A stretch of 64,000 nt of DNA from Notospermus geniculatus (Eukaryota > Nemertea > Pilidiophora > Heteronemertea > Lineidae): NCBI GenBank assembly GCA_002633025.1, contig NMRB01000182.1, positions 412,670-476,669 on the forward strand, in the 5' to 3' direction. The notes beneath the pieces were generated by a model that did no database searches, was not told the origin of the DNA, and was given only the letters and a program-made list of their open reading frames with translations. This document shows, one piece after another, positions 47,481 through 59,455 of the stretch; positions within the stretch are counted from its first letter, which is position 1; each line of letters opens with the position of its first letter. Made by a program: the position numbers and the translations under genes.

Positions 47481-48368
47481 TTAAGCAACAACCGCACAAG
47501 GAAACTGCCACATTGAGTCACACAAAGAACACAAAGTCTTAAAAAACACGCCACAATGCAGCCAATAATCCCATCACTACCATTCAGCGGTACAAAGGCG
47601 TACATTATTCATTCCCATCATGCACCATAGTAATCAGCTTTACCGATGTATAGGTGAGACACCGAGGCCAGCCACCTCTACCTTATTTCATTACTTTCGT
47701 CATTGCCCCATACTTATGCAATTTTCCCCCATCCATAATGATGACTAGCGATAAAGAAGGATCCTTAATTATTCCATCGTCAGATGGGCTTCGTACATCC
47801 CTTTATTTATGGCAGTCTTTGCTTAATTCTTTACTCCTCTGATGAGAAGCTAGATGGGTTCAACACCAGCTATATCGCCCCATGGAGACGCATGAGTTTG
47901 ACTATGAAGCCTGGGTATTTAGAATACATTGTTGATCAAAGGCAAAACCTTAAAGACAGCAGCTTTGAGATTCAATGCTTGCTCAGAAAAATGAAGAACA
48001 TAATTGTATTTTTCGATCACGTTCCTCAAATGTCTCATAAATTATCTCGGGCATCCCTCAGGAGAATTTATAAGATACATGTTATTTTCTATACAGATTT
48101 TATTGCAGTTTTGAATTACCGTTACCAACAAGAGCCAACATGAGCCAACAAGTTCATTCCTTGTAGCAAGCTCTACAAGGTGAATGATCACAAATAATCC
48201 AGATATCAGATGTTTCTCAGCTACGACAATACACCATACATCATATCGAAAGTTTAGAAGTTAAAATGAAGCTCTATTTTGCCAGATTTTGCTGAAGCCA
48301 CTCGCATACATGTAACCTACCTGGAAACTTAACCCACTGACTGCCAAGGACTGGTACTCCTGCCTAAT

Positions 48369-48532
48369 AGGAGCTGTCAGTCATTTGACCGATAGGAGTC
48401 ACTACGGTCCAATTTAATGCCTAGCGGACCCATTCGTGGTTGATTGAGCACCAATCAGGAGAATTTTATATTGTATTGGTCCGCTAGAACTTTGCTGCCA
48501 TCTTTTGGCGATAAGCGCGGCTGACTGCTCCT
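48369..48532. mobile_element. Family B MITE, free copy
   Basis: 164 bp, ends AGGAGCTGTCAGTCA and CGGCTGACTGCTCCT, flanked by AT on both sides. No coding capacity. Confidence 0.85.
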
Positions 48533-48631
48533 ATTTGAAAACAACACAAAAAGACTGAAATGTATTTTAAACAGTAACAAATAGGTATTCATTGGAAAGC
48601 TTTCAACGAGTGTTTCCCTACGAATACCTTC

Positions 48632-49055
48632 TTTATTCCACGGCGCGAGGTTTATGACCGATATCTCAGCAATGGCTGGGTCAAATTTGACATACCATAC
48701 AATGGATTTGTCTTTTTTGCCGCTACAACAGCCATCATCACTGTCATTTTCCCTATAAACGTGACAGAAAAAAGTTCTTTCACCAATCACAGTTTGTGTT
48801 TACGGCCGAAATGGCGGCCATTTTGAAATGACGCAATGCATTGTGCACGTGTAAACTGCAGTGAACACCACGGCGAAATGAATGGGTTTTGAGAAAGGGG
48901 TCCGTTATGCCGGCCTTTACCCGAAAAATGAAGATAGCAGAAAGATACCGACAAGAAAGACAAGTCAATTGATGTATGGTATGTCGAATTTGACCCAGCC
49001 GTTGCGGAGATATCGGCTGAAAACCCGGCGCCAATCGGATGTGGAATGAAGTGTA
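48632..49055. mobile_element. Foldback element, family E, copy 2
   Basis: Same arms and core as 17911-18343 in opposite orientation (GAAATGGCGGCCATTTTG at the centre; CCAATCGGATGTGGAATGAA at the right). The flanks do not show the 20-bp direct repeat. Confidence 0.85.
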
Positions 49056-49628
49056 GTAGGGTTCCCGTACATTTCAGAAGATGTTCATTTTTCTTTACGT
49101 GGCGAAACTTCCTCAGAGAGCGAAAGGGTTTGAATGCCCGAAATAAAAGGTTAAACCAATTAGGAAGAGTGAGGCCAGGCTGTCTGAAACAGTAACCTCC
49201 CTCCTAATCTGTCTTACAAATCAAAGTGAAGCCTGGTCTTGCAATTGATACCACTTTGGGTCCATCGATCACCTGGATCGTGACATTCTGCTGACATCTC
49301 TGAGAGAGGAGTAAGCCAATACCAGCCACCGGTGGTGATAGGTGGAATCATATTGATAATCCATTGCCACTGCCCCCAGGATGAGCGCCAAACCGAGTAT
49401 CCAGGATGTTAACCTTCATTCATTTTTTCGGCTCCCAAGTCGTCGTAATGTACGTTTGCCGGCCACCAATCTGAGGCGCGCTTCTGACAGAGGTCTTGAT
49501 ATTAAATATTTACAATATGTATCATATATAATATGATGAATTGATGCGTCGAGACAGAGGCAAAGGGAGGAGTGAATGGTTGCATTCTGAATGATCAGTT
49601 GATAATTGAAATCCAAGAACTCAGCCAA

Positions 49629-49971
49629 AGTCCCACAGTATGCATGACGTGACTCTTTCTCCCTCCCCACCTTGATAAGACTGGTGTCTTGTCCAACTAT
49701 AATAGCCAGTGGTAACACCGAGGCTAGACTGATACTATATCGAAACAAAAAAATGGCCGTCACACTTTCATCACTTGAGAAGTTCAACCCTTCATCAGGT
49801 AAGGTAACATGCTTCAACTCATTCTTTTATGTATAGCAACGCTCCCCATGCCTAATTGGTAACTTAGACCCTTCAAATAGATAGATTTGAACAGTCTTTC
49901 GAGCATGAATATACGACATTGCCCAAAGGTCAACGGTTACGTCGTCCGTCGCGAGATAAAACCTAACGCAT
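49629..49971. mobile_element. MITE family C, copy 4 (degraded ends)
   Basis: Shares CTCTTTCTCCCTCCCCACC, CACCGAGGCTAGACTG, ACTTGAGAAGTTCAACC and GGTAAGGTAACATGCTTC with the other copies. Its termini have diverged and no TTAA is clear. Confidence 0.7.
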
Positions 49972-50274
49972 CGATGAAGTGCTCGCAAGCTGAACCAAGC
50001 TTTGTTTTGGACGGATTCGTAATAGATGGCTTGTTTTATCGTGAAATCAGAATTAGGCTCCTCTATATACACTAGCATGGTACCCGTGGCGAGCACATTC
50101 ACAGGATGAATGTGGCCAGAGGATGGCATTTTGCTGGACGTCTCTGTGTGGGAGGAAAATGTTTAGTGGGGGCCAACTCCTCGGACAATAATCTAGGCCT
50201 ATGGGAAGCAGATGGCAGCAGTTTTATGTGTTGAAGTTCCTATTTTCTGATCACCCTGCCTGGTTGAAGACAAT

Positions 50275-50346
50275 CTGGTTCCGTCGGCCACCGTGTAGAT
50301 GGTGTTGCGTACGCAGCGCCATCTACACGGTGGCCAGCGAAACCAG
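50275..50346. repeat. Hairpin, GGCCACCGTGTAGATGG arms
   Basis: CTGGTTCCGTCGGCCACCGT onward pairs with CACGGTGGCCAGCGAAACCA then G, separated by TTGCGTACGCAG. Near-perfect 28-bp arms. Confidence 0.85.
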
Positions 50347-50615
50347 GCTAGTGGGCAATGCAGATCATTGGAAGTTTCTTCCTGCATTTTATTCGCTTAA
50401 GGGTAAAAAAATGTAATGCCACCCGCTTATGGACCACTCCCATGTCATTTTCAACACTTCCTGTGAAAATGGTGCCATTTCGATCAGAAACCACGGAGGA
50501 GTTCGTGTTCGAAGTTAAAGCGCCACCGTCAATTATAATATAGATGTATGTGAGAGAGTACTGTATAATCCAGACATATAAAAAACAAGGGCAATAATCC
50601 ATGGTAAACAATAGC

Positions 50616-51055
50616 CGCATTTACATTACACGAATTTAACCCGGTTTAATTTCCTCTGGGTCAGAACCGAGGTAGATATTCGCCCCATATCAGGTTACAA
50701 ATTTCTTAAAGCAATGTAAACGGAACGGGGGTAGAATCGGAGTAGCCTCGGTTATGACAACCATACGCATGCGCTATACAGTCAAAATGGAGGCGCCAAT
50801 TTCAGTTGTCCTGCAACACTAGCATTTACTGCGGGGCACACCACTGGTGCGTGTTTAGACTACGAAATTACATGTACATGTACACGGGTTAGATCTTAAC
50901 CCGGGGTGTGCCTCACCACTTTTGCTGGGGTAAACTACACCGGTGTAACACATTTTTTGATCCGGAGCAAATATGTCCGCGTTTACACTTGTCACTTACA
51001 CCGGGTTAATTCGCAACCGGTGCTCCCCGGGTTAAATTCGTGTAATGTAAATGCG
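50616..51055. mobile_element. Foldback, CGCATTTACATTACACGAAT ends
   Basis: 440 bp, arms CGCATTTACATTACACGAAT then TTAACCCGG and complement, with CCGGTGTAAG-like inner repeats. No coding region. Confidence 0.8.
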
Positions 51056-51490
51056 ATTTTTGAGAGAGAAACCAAAGCGGAGTCGGACAGCCATAGCCCG
51101 ATTGAAACAAGCTTGTCATAGCAAGATATCCCATGTGAGAAAAGGTCTTGACGCAAGGGCCCAACGCGCCGCGTAGCGGCCAACAGCGAAGCTAGCCAAA
51201 GACTTTTCACGGGTCACTCAATAGAATTGGACTCATAGATGAAATGCGTCTAATGTTCAGATGGAACATACCGGACGGTTGGTTCACGTTTTTAGTGACT
51301 GTGAACGTAGATGGGTACATTATGTAGCGATATGCTGACAGATTTGCTGGAGACTTGCTCTGTGGATGTTGTGAAATGCGATTTTTGGAAGATTATTCTG
51401 ATTTGCAACGTCATTTTTAATTAACATAAAAATATGTTGAGTAGCTGGGATATGTTTATAAACATTTATTGAGCAGCCACCGGCATGACG

Positions 51491-51560
51491 TGGCCGGCTG
51501 GCGCATCGGTAGAGCGTCCGGCTCTGAATCCGGGGCGCCGGGTTCGAGCCTTGCGATAGG
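51491..51560 (+). pseudogene. tRNA-like sequence (SINE head or tRNA pseudogene)
   Basis: TGGCGCATCGGTAGAGCG resembles an A box and GGTTCGAGCC a B box, with CTCTGAATC in the anticodon region (Gln-like). The anticodon stem has a C-C mismatch and the acceptor stem does not close, so it is not a functional tRNA gene. Confidence 0.6.
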
Positions 51561-51702
51561 AATTTTAATTTTTTTCACGTGTCAGTTTCTCTGTTTATTT
51601 TTTTTGCTGAAAACGTTTTCTCGCAGGATGAATATCTCCCCAGCCCTTCCATTTTCCTACAAATCTGCATTTGCTAATAAATACTTATAACCACAGATCC
51701 CT

Positions 51703-51765
51703 GTCAGCTGCCCTGCATTCAGAGAGACTTTTCACTAAAGTCTCACTGAATGCAGGGCAGCTGAC
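51703..51765. repeat. Near-perfect hairpin, 63 nt
   Basis: GTCAGCTGCCCTGCATTCAG, AGACTTT and their complements, separated by a five-base loop (TCACT) with one mismatched position. No family copy seen. Confidence 0.85.
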
Positions 51766-52262
51766 TACCATCCACATTCCCCTCCCAGTCACCAAAAATA
51801 TCAACACCACAACTAACGTTCAAGACTACTGGATAACTGGACTGCCAGCTCATCAGTATTCAAATGACAAGGGAACGACGAAAGGTAGTTACCAAGCCTT
51901 CAAAACAAGACTAAACCAATAGATAATGATGGAGTACACGGAAGACGGTTGATTTCTGACAACCAGACATCTCATAAGTATTGTAATGACAAATGTCGGA
52001 CCCAGTGCAGAACGTCAAATGTCTCCTGTCTAAAGTACAGGCAGGGTGATGGACCGAAAGGGAGAGACACGCTATCTATAAACAAGCCGCCGATGTTAAT
52101 CGCACAGGAGCACGATTTGATAAAGTCTCAGGAATAATCCGTTTCATTTCATCTCAGCTGTGACGAAACCTGGTGTACGTATGTAAGTCTTTTACACTTA
52201 TACCAGCAGGCTGGTTACCTCGATAATCAGATTCAAACTGAGCGGAAAGGAACGGTGTCTAA

Positions 52263-52712
52263 CCATTTCGCCTTATCTAAATTCGCCTTCTCTCATTTTG
52301 CCTTTTCTCATTTTGCCATTTTCAATTTCACTTTTTTTCTCAAAATTTGCTACATGTATTATCAATTTCGTCTTTTCTTTTGCAAAATAAGAGTAAGGCG
52401 AATAAAGACAAAGGCAAGATGAGAGGAGGCGAATAAGGAAGAAGGCAAACTTAGACAAAATGCTAATTGAGACAAGGCAGAGTAAGAGAAGGCGAAAAAA
52501 GACAAAGGCGAATTACATGTAAGATGAAGGCAAAATTAGAAAAGGTCAAGCCTTAAGAAAAGGCAAAATAGGAAAAAGCGAGGTAGAAAAAGGCGAATAG
52601 TGACGAAGGCAAGATGAGATAAGGCGGAGTAGGAGAAGGCGAAATGAGAGATGGCGAATCGGGAAAAGGCGAAATGTACACTTTTTGAAGGCGAAATGAG
52701 ATAAGGGGAAGT
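52263..52712. repeat. Inverted minisatellite, 15-bp GAAGGCGAAATGAGA units
   Basis: The left part (52263-52380) reads TTCGCCTTCTCTCATTTTGC-like units. The right part (52385-52712) reads the opposite strand, AAGGCGAAATGAGA-like, in about twenty degenerate units. Confidence 0.85.
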
Positions 52713-53605
52713 GGGCATGTACCAAAGAATCAGCAATTGCCAGTTTGATTGTTCAGCAAGATCACCAATTGTTGCTCATAACAGGAAGCTATTCACGCTT
52801 TGTCAGCTGCCACTCCGTGAACAATTCCCCCTTTTGCTGGACGTTTGTTGTTGTAGAGGGTTGCCTTTGTGGCCAGATTATATACCAATATCAAAGTAAA
52901 AGTGATTGACGGCCTTGGATATTCAGCGTCGTCATGACATCCTCACATCTCATGTCATGACAGGAACCTCAGCAGACTGATTCATCAACAAAGTCGAAAC
53001 GTTCCATTGACCATTCGCCAGCCCAGAGGTCATCGATCGATCGATGCGGACGTATCATTAGATCACATGATGTCATCAATTATCTTTGGCACTGGTCACT
53101 CTCGAGCTCAAACGGAGCAATATCCCGATTGCCGAAGGGAAAATTCTCTAACAGCACATAATGGTCACTTCAACATGGGATTATGGTGTTATTTTCATAA
53201 AAGGCTGTGCCTTTCAAGTGGAAGCGGCTCTATCCTGATGATGATCCCCCAAGGCTTCTTAGAGAATCACAAAGGTCACCAACGATAAAAGCTAGCCCTA
53301 TTATTAATCCTCTGAGACAGTATGGGTTGGTATCTGTTAAGGCCAGAGACAGCTAAAAGGCAAACCTAAATGGCCAGGAAAAGCATTGTACAAAGCATTA
53401 TGTCCTCTCATATTAGCAAAAGTGTCTTTTTATCTATTCAAATTGAAGTATTTCCTTCTATTGATCATGAAAATTCAAAATGTAAGATGTAAGATCATTA
53501 TAGTATTCAACATCAAAGTGGCAAACGAACTGAAGTAGGATGGTTAATGGTAGGCTGAAAGAAAATCTAAGAACAGATTCAATACAAAGACCCTTTAGAA
53601 TATCA

Positions 53606-54107
53606 GTACAGTCTTTGACAAACGTTTATCTCCACCTGATACCTTGAATATTTCAAATACTACTGGACCAATTTTAACACGGTTGTTTGTTCCACAAGTA
53701 TATCTTGTTGGTCATATTTCTGCATCAAATTTTGATGCAGAAATATTCGAAATATCGTAATTATGTAATAGCTCATCAGAAAAACACACGAAAAACCAAC
53801 ATTTTTATTATGTAATTTGTTTGTGACTTTTGCTGCAGCTTTGATAGAGTGAAATCTTCCAAAGACGTTGAGATTTTTTTCATGAAAATCAGTTGAATGG
53901 TTGCTGAGATTATTTGAGATTATCAAAATTTCGATTTCTGATGAGCTATTACATAATTAAGATATTTCGAAATATCCAAACTTTTGATGCAGAAATATGA
54001 CCAACAATATATACTTTCATGTGGAACAAACCGTATTAAAATTGGCCCAGTAGTATTTGAAATATTCAAGGTATCAGGTGGAGATAAACTTTTGTCAAAG
54101 ACTGTAC
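53606..54107. mobile_element. Foldback element, family F, copy 2
   Basis: A 502-bp inverted repeat. The arms begin GTACAGTCTTTGACAAACG and end with its complement, and both contain ATTTCTGCATCAAA and CAATTTTAACACGG. It lacks the nested element seen in copy 1. No coding capacity. Confidence 0.85.
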
Positions 54108-55868
54108 ATGTATAGCTGTCGAGTTGTTTCCTAATCTAGGAAATCAAACTGCTCCTTTTCATTATCGAATCTTCATTGATTTCATATATCATCCTCAAAA
54201 ATAGAATCCATAGGATATCATCACATTTATTTTTGTCATAGAACTGTATACTCTACTTTCATCGATTTAAGACCGGTTCTGGATATTCAAGCCACGCCCA
54301 TTCTGTATAACTTTGACCTCATGGTTCGACCCCATGAATAGAGCTGACCATGTATGATTGACGTCTTGCCTGCCCCTTTGTGCTATGTTTACATCACAAT
54401 TCGTCAGCAATGCCTGGATAACCGATGTCGAATGAGTAGGCCTACCGCACTTTCTGACCGAGGGTTTTGCATAACGACTAGCACGGATAACTAGGCCCAC
54501 CAGGTCTATACAGGTGTTTAATTTGTTGAACATTTCTGTGAATTACCCTGTTACGTCATAGTCCCCGAACGACAAAACCCAACGGAAAGATAATCAATCG
54601 CACGGTACACAGATTAAACCACAAATAGCAATCTGTTTATCCGTACTGACAACCACGAGTCACTTTCAGCCCACCAGCACGAGTAGAAAATGTGTGCGCC
54701 AATGAACAACAAGGGACCGTGGGCCTATTCACGCTGCGCTGCTTGGGGGCGGTCACAGGCACTTATAATGAACCGGTCTTAAATCGATGAAAGTAGAGTA
54801 TGTCCGAGAAGTACAGGTTATAGGATAAAGGGGCGTAGACAGTTCTTTTTTACCTAATTACGTAGTTACTGTATCTCATTGTTGTCAATGCTTTTTTAAG
54901 GTTAAAAACATATGGATTACATACTATTAGTACTGGTACTCTTGAATAAGACAAAAGACAAAAGAATTACCAAAAGGTCAAGTGCATCATTTATCCCATA
55001 GGTCATGTTCCACAGGGATTGAAACAACAGTACATGTACTTTTATCTTCGGTGCTAGGGAATTATTGAACACATTGCCAATTTCCTACACATCCAAGAAT
55101 CAGTTTAAATGCCACGTGGGCCAGAAAATAATCCGATTGTTACGGCCAACATTTGCAACATTCATCAATTATTCATTCTACTGATCCACCCTGGCCATAG
55201 AATGAAGCCTTGGGGAGTTCAGGATTTTAAAAAAAGTAAATATCGAGTATTACCAGTATGATGGTGTCAGCCGTTGCTCAGTGCATATTGATTCAGTCAA
55301 AACTAAGCAAATTACTTCGGAAGTGCTTAAATCTCTTGATGAAGGAATCATCTGTGAAAATAAATAACAGTTTTCGGGTTCTCACCGTTGACCTTTGAGA
55401 TTTTTTCCGTGCTCTACGTTAATATATAGCTGTGGATGTTACATAACATCCTAGAAATGGTATGTGTAGTCAATGAGATGACGTCATTCATGTCATTATC
55501 TGATCTTCTAAATGGACTAAGAATTTGATGAGTAAGTAGCCTTCTGTTCAAATGATGTCAAAGGGGATTGATTCATACGTAATCTTATTAATTCATTACA
55601 ACAGCAGAGTAACCGATCATGACCATGGCCACTTCGAAAATGTAGGCTACTGCGATTACCCTTCCTAATTAGCCAACAGGACTGGTTCCTTGTCCAATGA
55701 TGTACGTTCTATAGTACATGTATGTCAATTGTAATACCAAACCTACTAACAGGACCAAAGACAAGTCAGTCGTGCAACACCATAAGCACTGCCATAGGCA
55801 GGCTTTCTCGATCAAGGGGCTGTTTCATAAATGGGCTTGGTACCATTAACTTGAATGCATTTTCCAAT

Positions 55869-56056
55869 AGGAGCTGTCAGCGAGTTGACCACTAGGTGTC
55901 ACTACGGCCCAATTCAATGCATCTAGCGGACCCAGTCATTATCGTTCGAGCAGCAATCACGTAGATTATCCTCAGCAATCACGTAGATTATCCTGTACAT
56001 TGGTTCGCTAAGACATTGTTGCCATCTGTTGGCGATATGCGCGGCTGACTGCTCCT
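55869..56056. mobile_element. Family B MITE (AGGAGCTGTCAG ends), nested in family A
   Basis: Ends AGGAGCTGTCAGCGAG and CGGCTGACTGCTCCT, with AT on both sides. The interior shares CACTACGGCCCAATTCAATG and GCCATCTGTTGGCGATA with 48369-48532. Confidence 0.85.
55953..55999 (+). repeat. 20-bp tandem pair within the family B element
   Basis: CAGCAATCACGTAGATTATC recurs directly after itself, separated only by CT. Explains why this copy is longer than 48369-48532. Confidence 0.85.
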
Positions 56057-56567
56057 ATTGGTTAAAGGTACCATTAGCTTAAAGTCACTTTATGAAACAG
56101 ACCCCTGGAACGGAACGCTTTTAAAGACGTCCGAGCTAAAGTTCTTAAGGGCGCCAAAACAAACAACACGGTACGGCACTGAGGTTTCGTAGGGAGTCTT
56201 TGGGGCAGATATTCAATTTCCTCCCAAAGCCATCTCATACCAAGGCTCTTGGTGTTACAGACATTGCCACTTTACAGTAACTTAGAGAATGAACAACTAC
56301 TAAGTGAGTGTTCACACCAAAATTGCCCACAACTAGTTTCCCTCTTGGCACATATAATTGAATATTCCTCCTGATGCTCAGTAAATTTGGCCAAGTGGAA
56401 GCCTATGGGGAAATCCAACCTCAAGAACACCTGACTTAAAGTATCCAACAGCTGAGGGGAGCGTCGGTGAAATTGAATAATGACTACACGGGGCGGGGAA
56501 TTTCTCTTCTCCTAGAAGACGTACAGAACTGCTGAATGGTGAGCAGCTCTCAGTAGAATGAAACACT

Positions 56568-56946
56568 AGCCGTGGTTACACTGCATAAAATCCCCGGGTT
56601 TTTTGCGGTCACACCTATGAATTGCCGGGCTTGGAGAAACCCGTGTCTGAAAAACACGGGTTTTTGAAACACGGCAAGCTCGCCGTGCTTTTCGAAATCC
56701 CCGTGTTTACGTTAGTTCTTCGCACGGCTACAGATGGCGCAGCCATTAAGTGACGTCGTTTTCGCGCCTCCAACAATGTGTGCCAATACAGAAATGACCG
56801 AAGAGTCAATGCATGCAGCGCCCCTGTCGCCGTGCTGCTAAGTTAACTACAATGTAGTAGTGTGACCTCTCGCCGGGACTTTCGTACACACGGGTTTGAC
56901 ACGGGTCTGGAAAACACGGGTATTTTCAACAAGTGTAACCTTAGCT
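56568..56946. mobile_element. Foldback, AGCCGTGGTTACACTGC ends
   Basis: Ends AGCCGTGGTTACACTGC and AAGTGTAACCTTAGCT, with several internal AACACGGGT/ACCCGTGTT repeats in both orientations. Part contains ATGGCGCAGCCATT. Confidence 0.75.
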
Positions 56947-57334
56947 ACTGAGTCAATTCAGGTTTAAAGTCAAAGTGAGCTGCTTTTCACATGAGTATAG
57001 GATGAACAAGGGAGTATTTTGTTGGCCACCATGCAGTGGTTGGCCACCAACAGGGCCCCCAGCTCACTGCCTCAATTACCGTAGGTGTCACTAGGGGTTA
57101 AAACTATTGAAATGAAAATGACATTCTGGTCATGATCAATTTCCTCAACAAATGGCGTCCATTGTATAGGACCTGGTTCGGTGTGCTGCCCTCTATCGTA
57201 GCTATGATCCCCATTGACACACCATTCTTTGGAGTGTGGCTGACGAAGAAATCTGTCAATAGGTGGCCGACAACTACATGTAAGTACATGTATACATGGG
57301 TAACCAACTTCTCTATGGTTCATGCACAGACTAT

Positions 57335-57498
57335 GGGCCGTATGGACCAACCACGGGGGACCAACGAAGATTATCTTGAACTCAGGTTGAGCCACAACGT
57401 TTTCATTGTCACATCATGCCCTGCCAAACCTGAACAATTGAAAAGCTACTATGCCTCAACCTGAGTTCAAGATAATCTTCCTTGGTGCATTACGGCCC
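57335..57498. mobile_element. Foldback, GGGCCGTATGGACCAACC ends
   Basis: Arms include GAAGATTATCTTGAACTCAG and its complement. A third, solo arm of the same sequence lies at 57643-57688. Confidence 0.8.
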
Positions 57499-57500
57499 TA

Positions 57501-57642
57501 AAGCTGGATTTAGCTGCACGCGGTATGCGGATTGCGGAACGCGGTAAGCGGAAAGTTCAATGCATTTCTCATACAACAAATCGCTTCCGCCGGGGATTCC
57601 GCGGCCCTATACCGCATTCCGCGTGTCAGCTAAATGCAGCTT
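57501..57642. mobile_element. Foldback, AAGCTGGATTTAGCTGCACG ends
   Basis: Ends AAGCTGGATTTAGCTG and CAGCTAAATGCAGCTT, with internal GCGGTATGCGG and complement. It is sandwiched between two right arms of the previous element. Confidence 0.8.
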
Positions 57643-58093
57643 AAGGCAGTTCAAGATAATCTTCGTTTGGTGCATACGGGCCTAGAGCAATTAATCGACG
57701 ACTTCAGAAGAGACAAGTGAGTTTGCTGGGTTATGCAATGAACGCGTCATTCAACCACTATTTTCATCAGGCGACTCGCGCCCATCCTACACAAATCGGG
57801 ACGTTCATTCCACACGACAAAGCGAGCAATTGTCCTAACACGACGAGGAGCAGGTGCATCTGTCATGAGCTAATGGTAAAACAGTTGAGGAGCAGCCATT
57901 AATTTTCCAAGAGGGAAAATGAAGGTGGGAATAGTAATGGATGATGAAGGGCAAAGGAGAGGCTCAATCACAAACGCCTGGATTCGACACAGCTGCCCCG
58001 GTGCAATATGAGCCGTTAGAAGATGGGGTTCTTCCCGTTTTGGTCTGCAGACCGATTTAGATTTCCCCTCCTGTTGACTTCCTGATACCTATA

Positions 58094-58284
58094 GACAATC
58101 CCAAATTGACGTAAACAAGAAAGATCTGCGCACTTCCGCCGAAATCGCAAACACAACCTCGGTCTGAAACTGAATGACGACCATTGCTGAATCATGGATT
58201 GCGTCACGTCAGCTGGTTTCAGGTCGAGGTTGTGTTTGCGATTTCGGCGGAAGTGCGCAGATCTGGGAATTTGGGATTTGTCTA
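58094..58284. repeat. Inverted repeat with near-identical 53-bp inner arms
   Basis: AGATCTGCGCACTTCCGCCG then AAATCGCAAACACAACCTCG pairs with its complement at 58209-58262. Outer AGACAATCCCAAATT and AATTTGGGATTTGTCT also pair. Confidence 0.85.
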
Positions 58285-58654
58285 TTCAGGGTCAGATTTG
58301 GCCCTTTGCTTACAATTTGTAGACCCCTCAAATTGGTACGATTGCTCTGCTTGGATACATGTAGGTAGCAATTGGTAACTTCCCATTTGCGGCAATCAGT
58401 GTTCTCCGCATGGCTTTTTCTCGGATAGGCCTAGCCCACCCTACCTTGGCATTTTACCACCCTAGAAGCAGCCACCCTACCTTACAGTCCAATTTTGTAA
58501 TGGTTTTCTATTAATTTGCAAAGTAATGGGAAATCCTGTGATTTCAAGGGTACTACCCCACTTAAAAATCCTGTGGAGAACACTGGCAGCAATTGGTAAC
58601 TTCAACACCTTCTGCTGCTGACAGGGACAAGCTGTATTTCAGTTGGCTCCTTTA

Positions 58655-58745
58655 GTTAGAAGAAGTAAGCTATGGTAAGACTGCAACCTCTTCATCAGTC
58701 GTTCATCATCACTATACCCCAAAATACATGTACATCTATTTTTGC
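58655..58745 (+). repeat. Direct repeat flanking a possible LTR-like insert, left copy
   Basis: GGTAAGACTGCAACCTCTTC and GTCGTTCATCATCACTATA, then TCTATTTTTGCTCTACCTCA, recur at 59364-59455. Confidence 0.85.
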
Positions 58746-58757
58746 TCTACCTCACAC

Positions 58758-59371
58758 TGTTAGAAATAACAGAGGATTTTAAAGAAAATTCCTGCAGCAG
58801 TGTCACGGTCGGAGTGACCGGACATGGATCAGTTTTATTCCTCTGTTTCTTATTCTTATTTCTCTGTTTCTTATTTGACGTTTTCTGAGAAAATGCAAAA
58901 ATAGTTATATGTTTATTCCAAGCTATGTTTTATTTCCGAATTACAATGGTGGTTGTTGTTGGGTTTGCTTGGCTGGTTTCCTTTTAGTTTGTTTCCTTTG
59001 GTTTCTTTGGTCTGCTAGTTTTATTTGGGTGTGGTGCATTTAAGAAGGCTGAGTTTGGGTGAGAAATCTTTACTACTTTCGTTGAATGAAAGTCCTTGAG
59101 TGTGGGTGTTGTGTGTGCAGGGTGTGTGGGGTAAGTACACGTAGGCCTACTAATATTTTTGTTCCCAACCTTTGGTTAAACTGTGCATTGCATTTTGTAC
59201 AAGTTAGTAGTAAGTTCAGTGGTGTTTTCGGCAAATTTATTAAATTACAAGTGTTTAGAGACAGGTTATTTATTAGTGTTCCATAGTTTGGTTCCCGAAC
59301 TCACCGCTAGGCGCAGAAGAGTTCGGTATTTCATGTTGTATTTCATTTGGCCCCTTTACATGTAGTTACAA
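58758..59371 (+). mobile_element. Possible solo LTR or other insert between direct repeats
   Basis: Begins TGTTAGAAATAAC and ends TAGTTACA, with an internal GGTCGGAGTGACC hairpin and GT-rich tracts. It lies between two 90-bp direct repeats. LTR identity is a guess; no tRNA primer site or gag-pol is present. Confidence 0.3.
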
Positions 59372-59455
59372 GAAGTAATGGTAAGACTGCAACCTCTTAG
59401 TCAGTCGTTCATCATCACTATATCCCAAAATACATCTATTTTTGCTCTACCTCAT
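59364..59455 (+). repeat. Direct repeat flanking a possible LTR-like insert, right copy
   Basis: Matches 58655-58745, lacking the ACATGTACAT expansion present in the left copy. Confidence 0.85.

Larger units (their letters stand above)
55816..56105. mobile_element. Family A foldback, copy 3, interrupted by family B
   Basis: Ends GGGGCTGTTTCATAA and TTATGAAACAGACCCC. The sequence is split at TTTTCCAAT/ATTGGTTAAAGG by the element 55869-56056. Confidence 0.85.

Noticed and set aside
51491-51560. Possible functional Gln tRNA gene
   Set aside because: The anticodon stem has a mismatch, the acceptor stem does not close and there is no T-run terminator at the right distance. It is better read as a SINE head or pseudogene.
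58758-59371. Complete LTR retrotransposon
   Set aside because: Only LTR-like ends (TGTTAG and TTACA) are seen. There is no primer-binding site, gag-pol or clear target duplication, so it is kept only as a low-confidence solo LTR-like insert.
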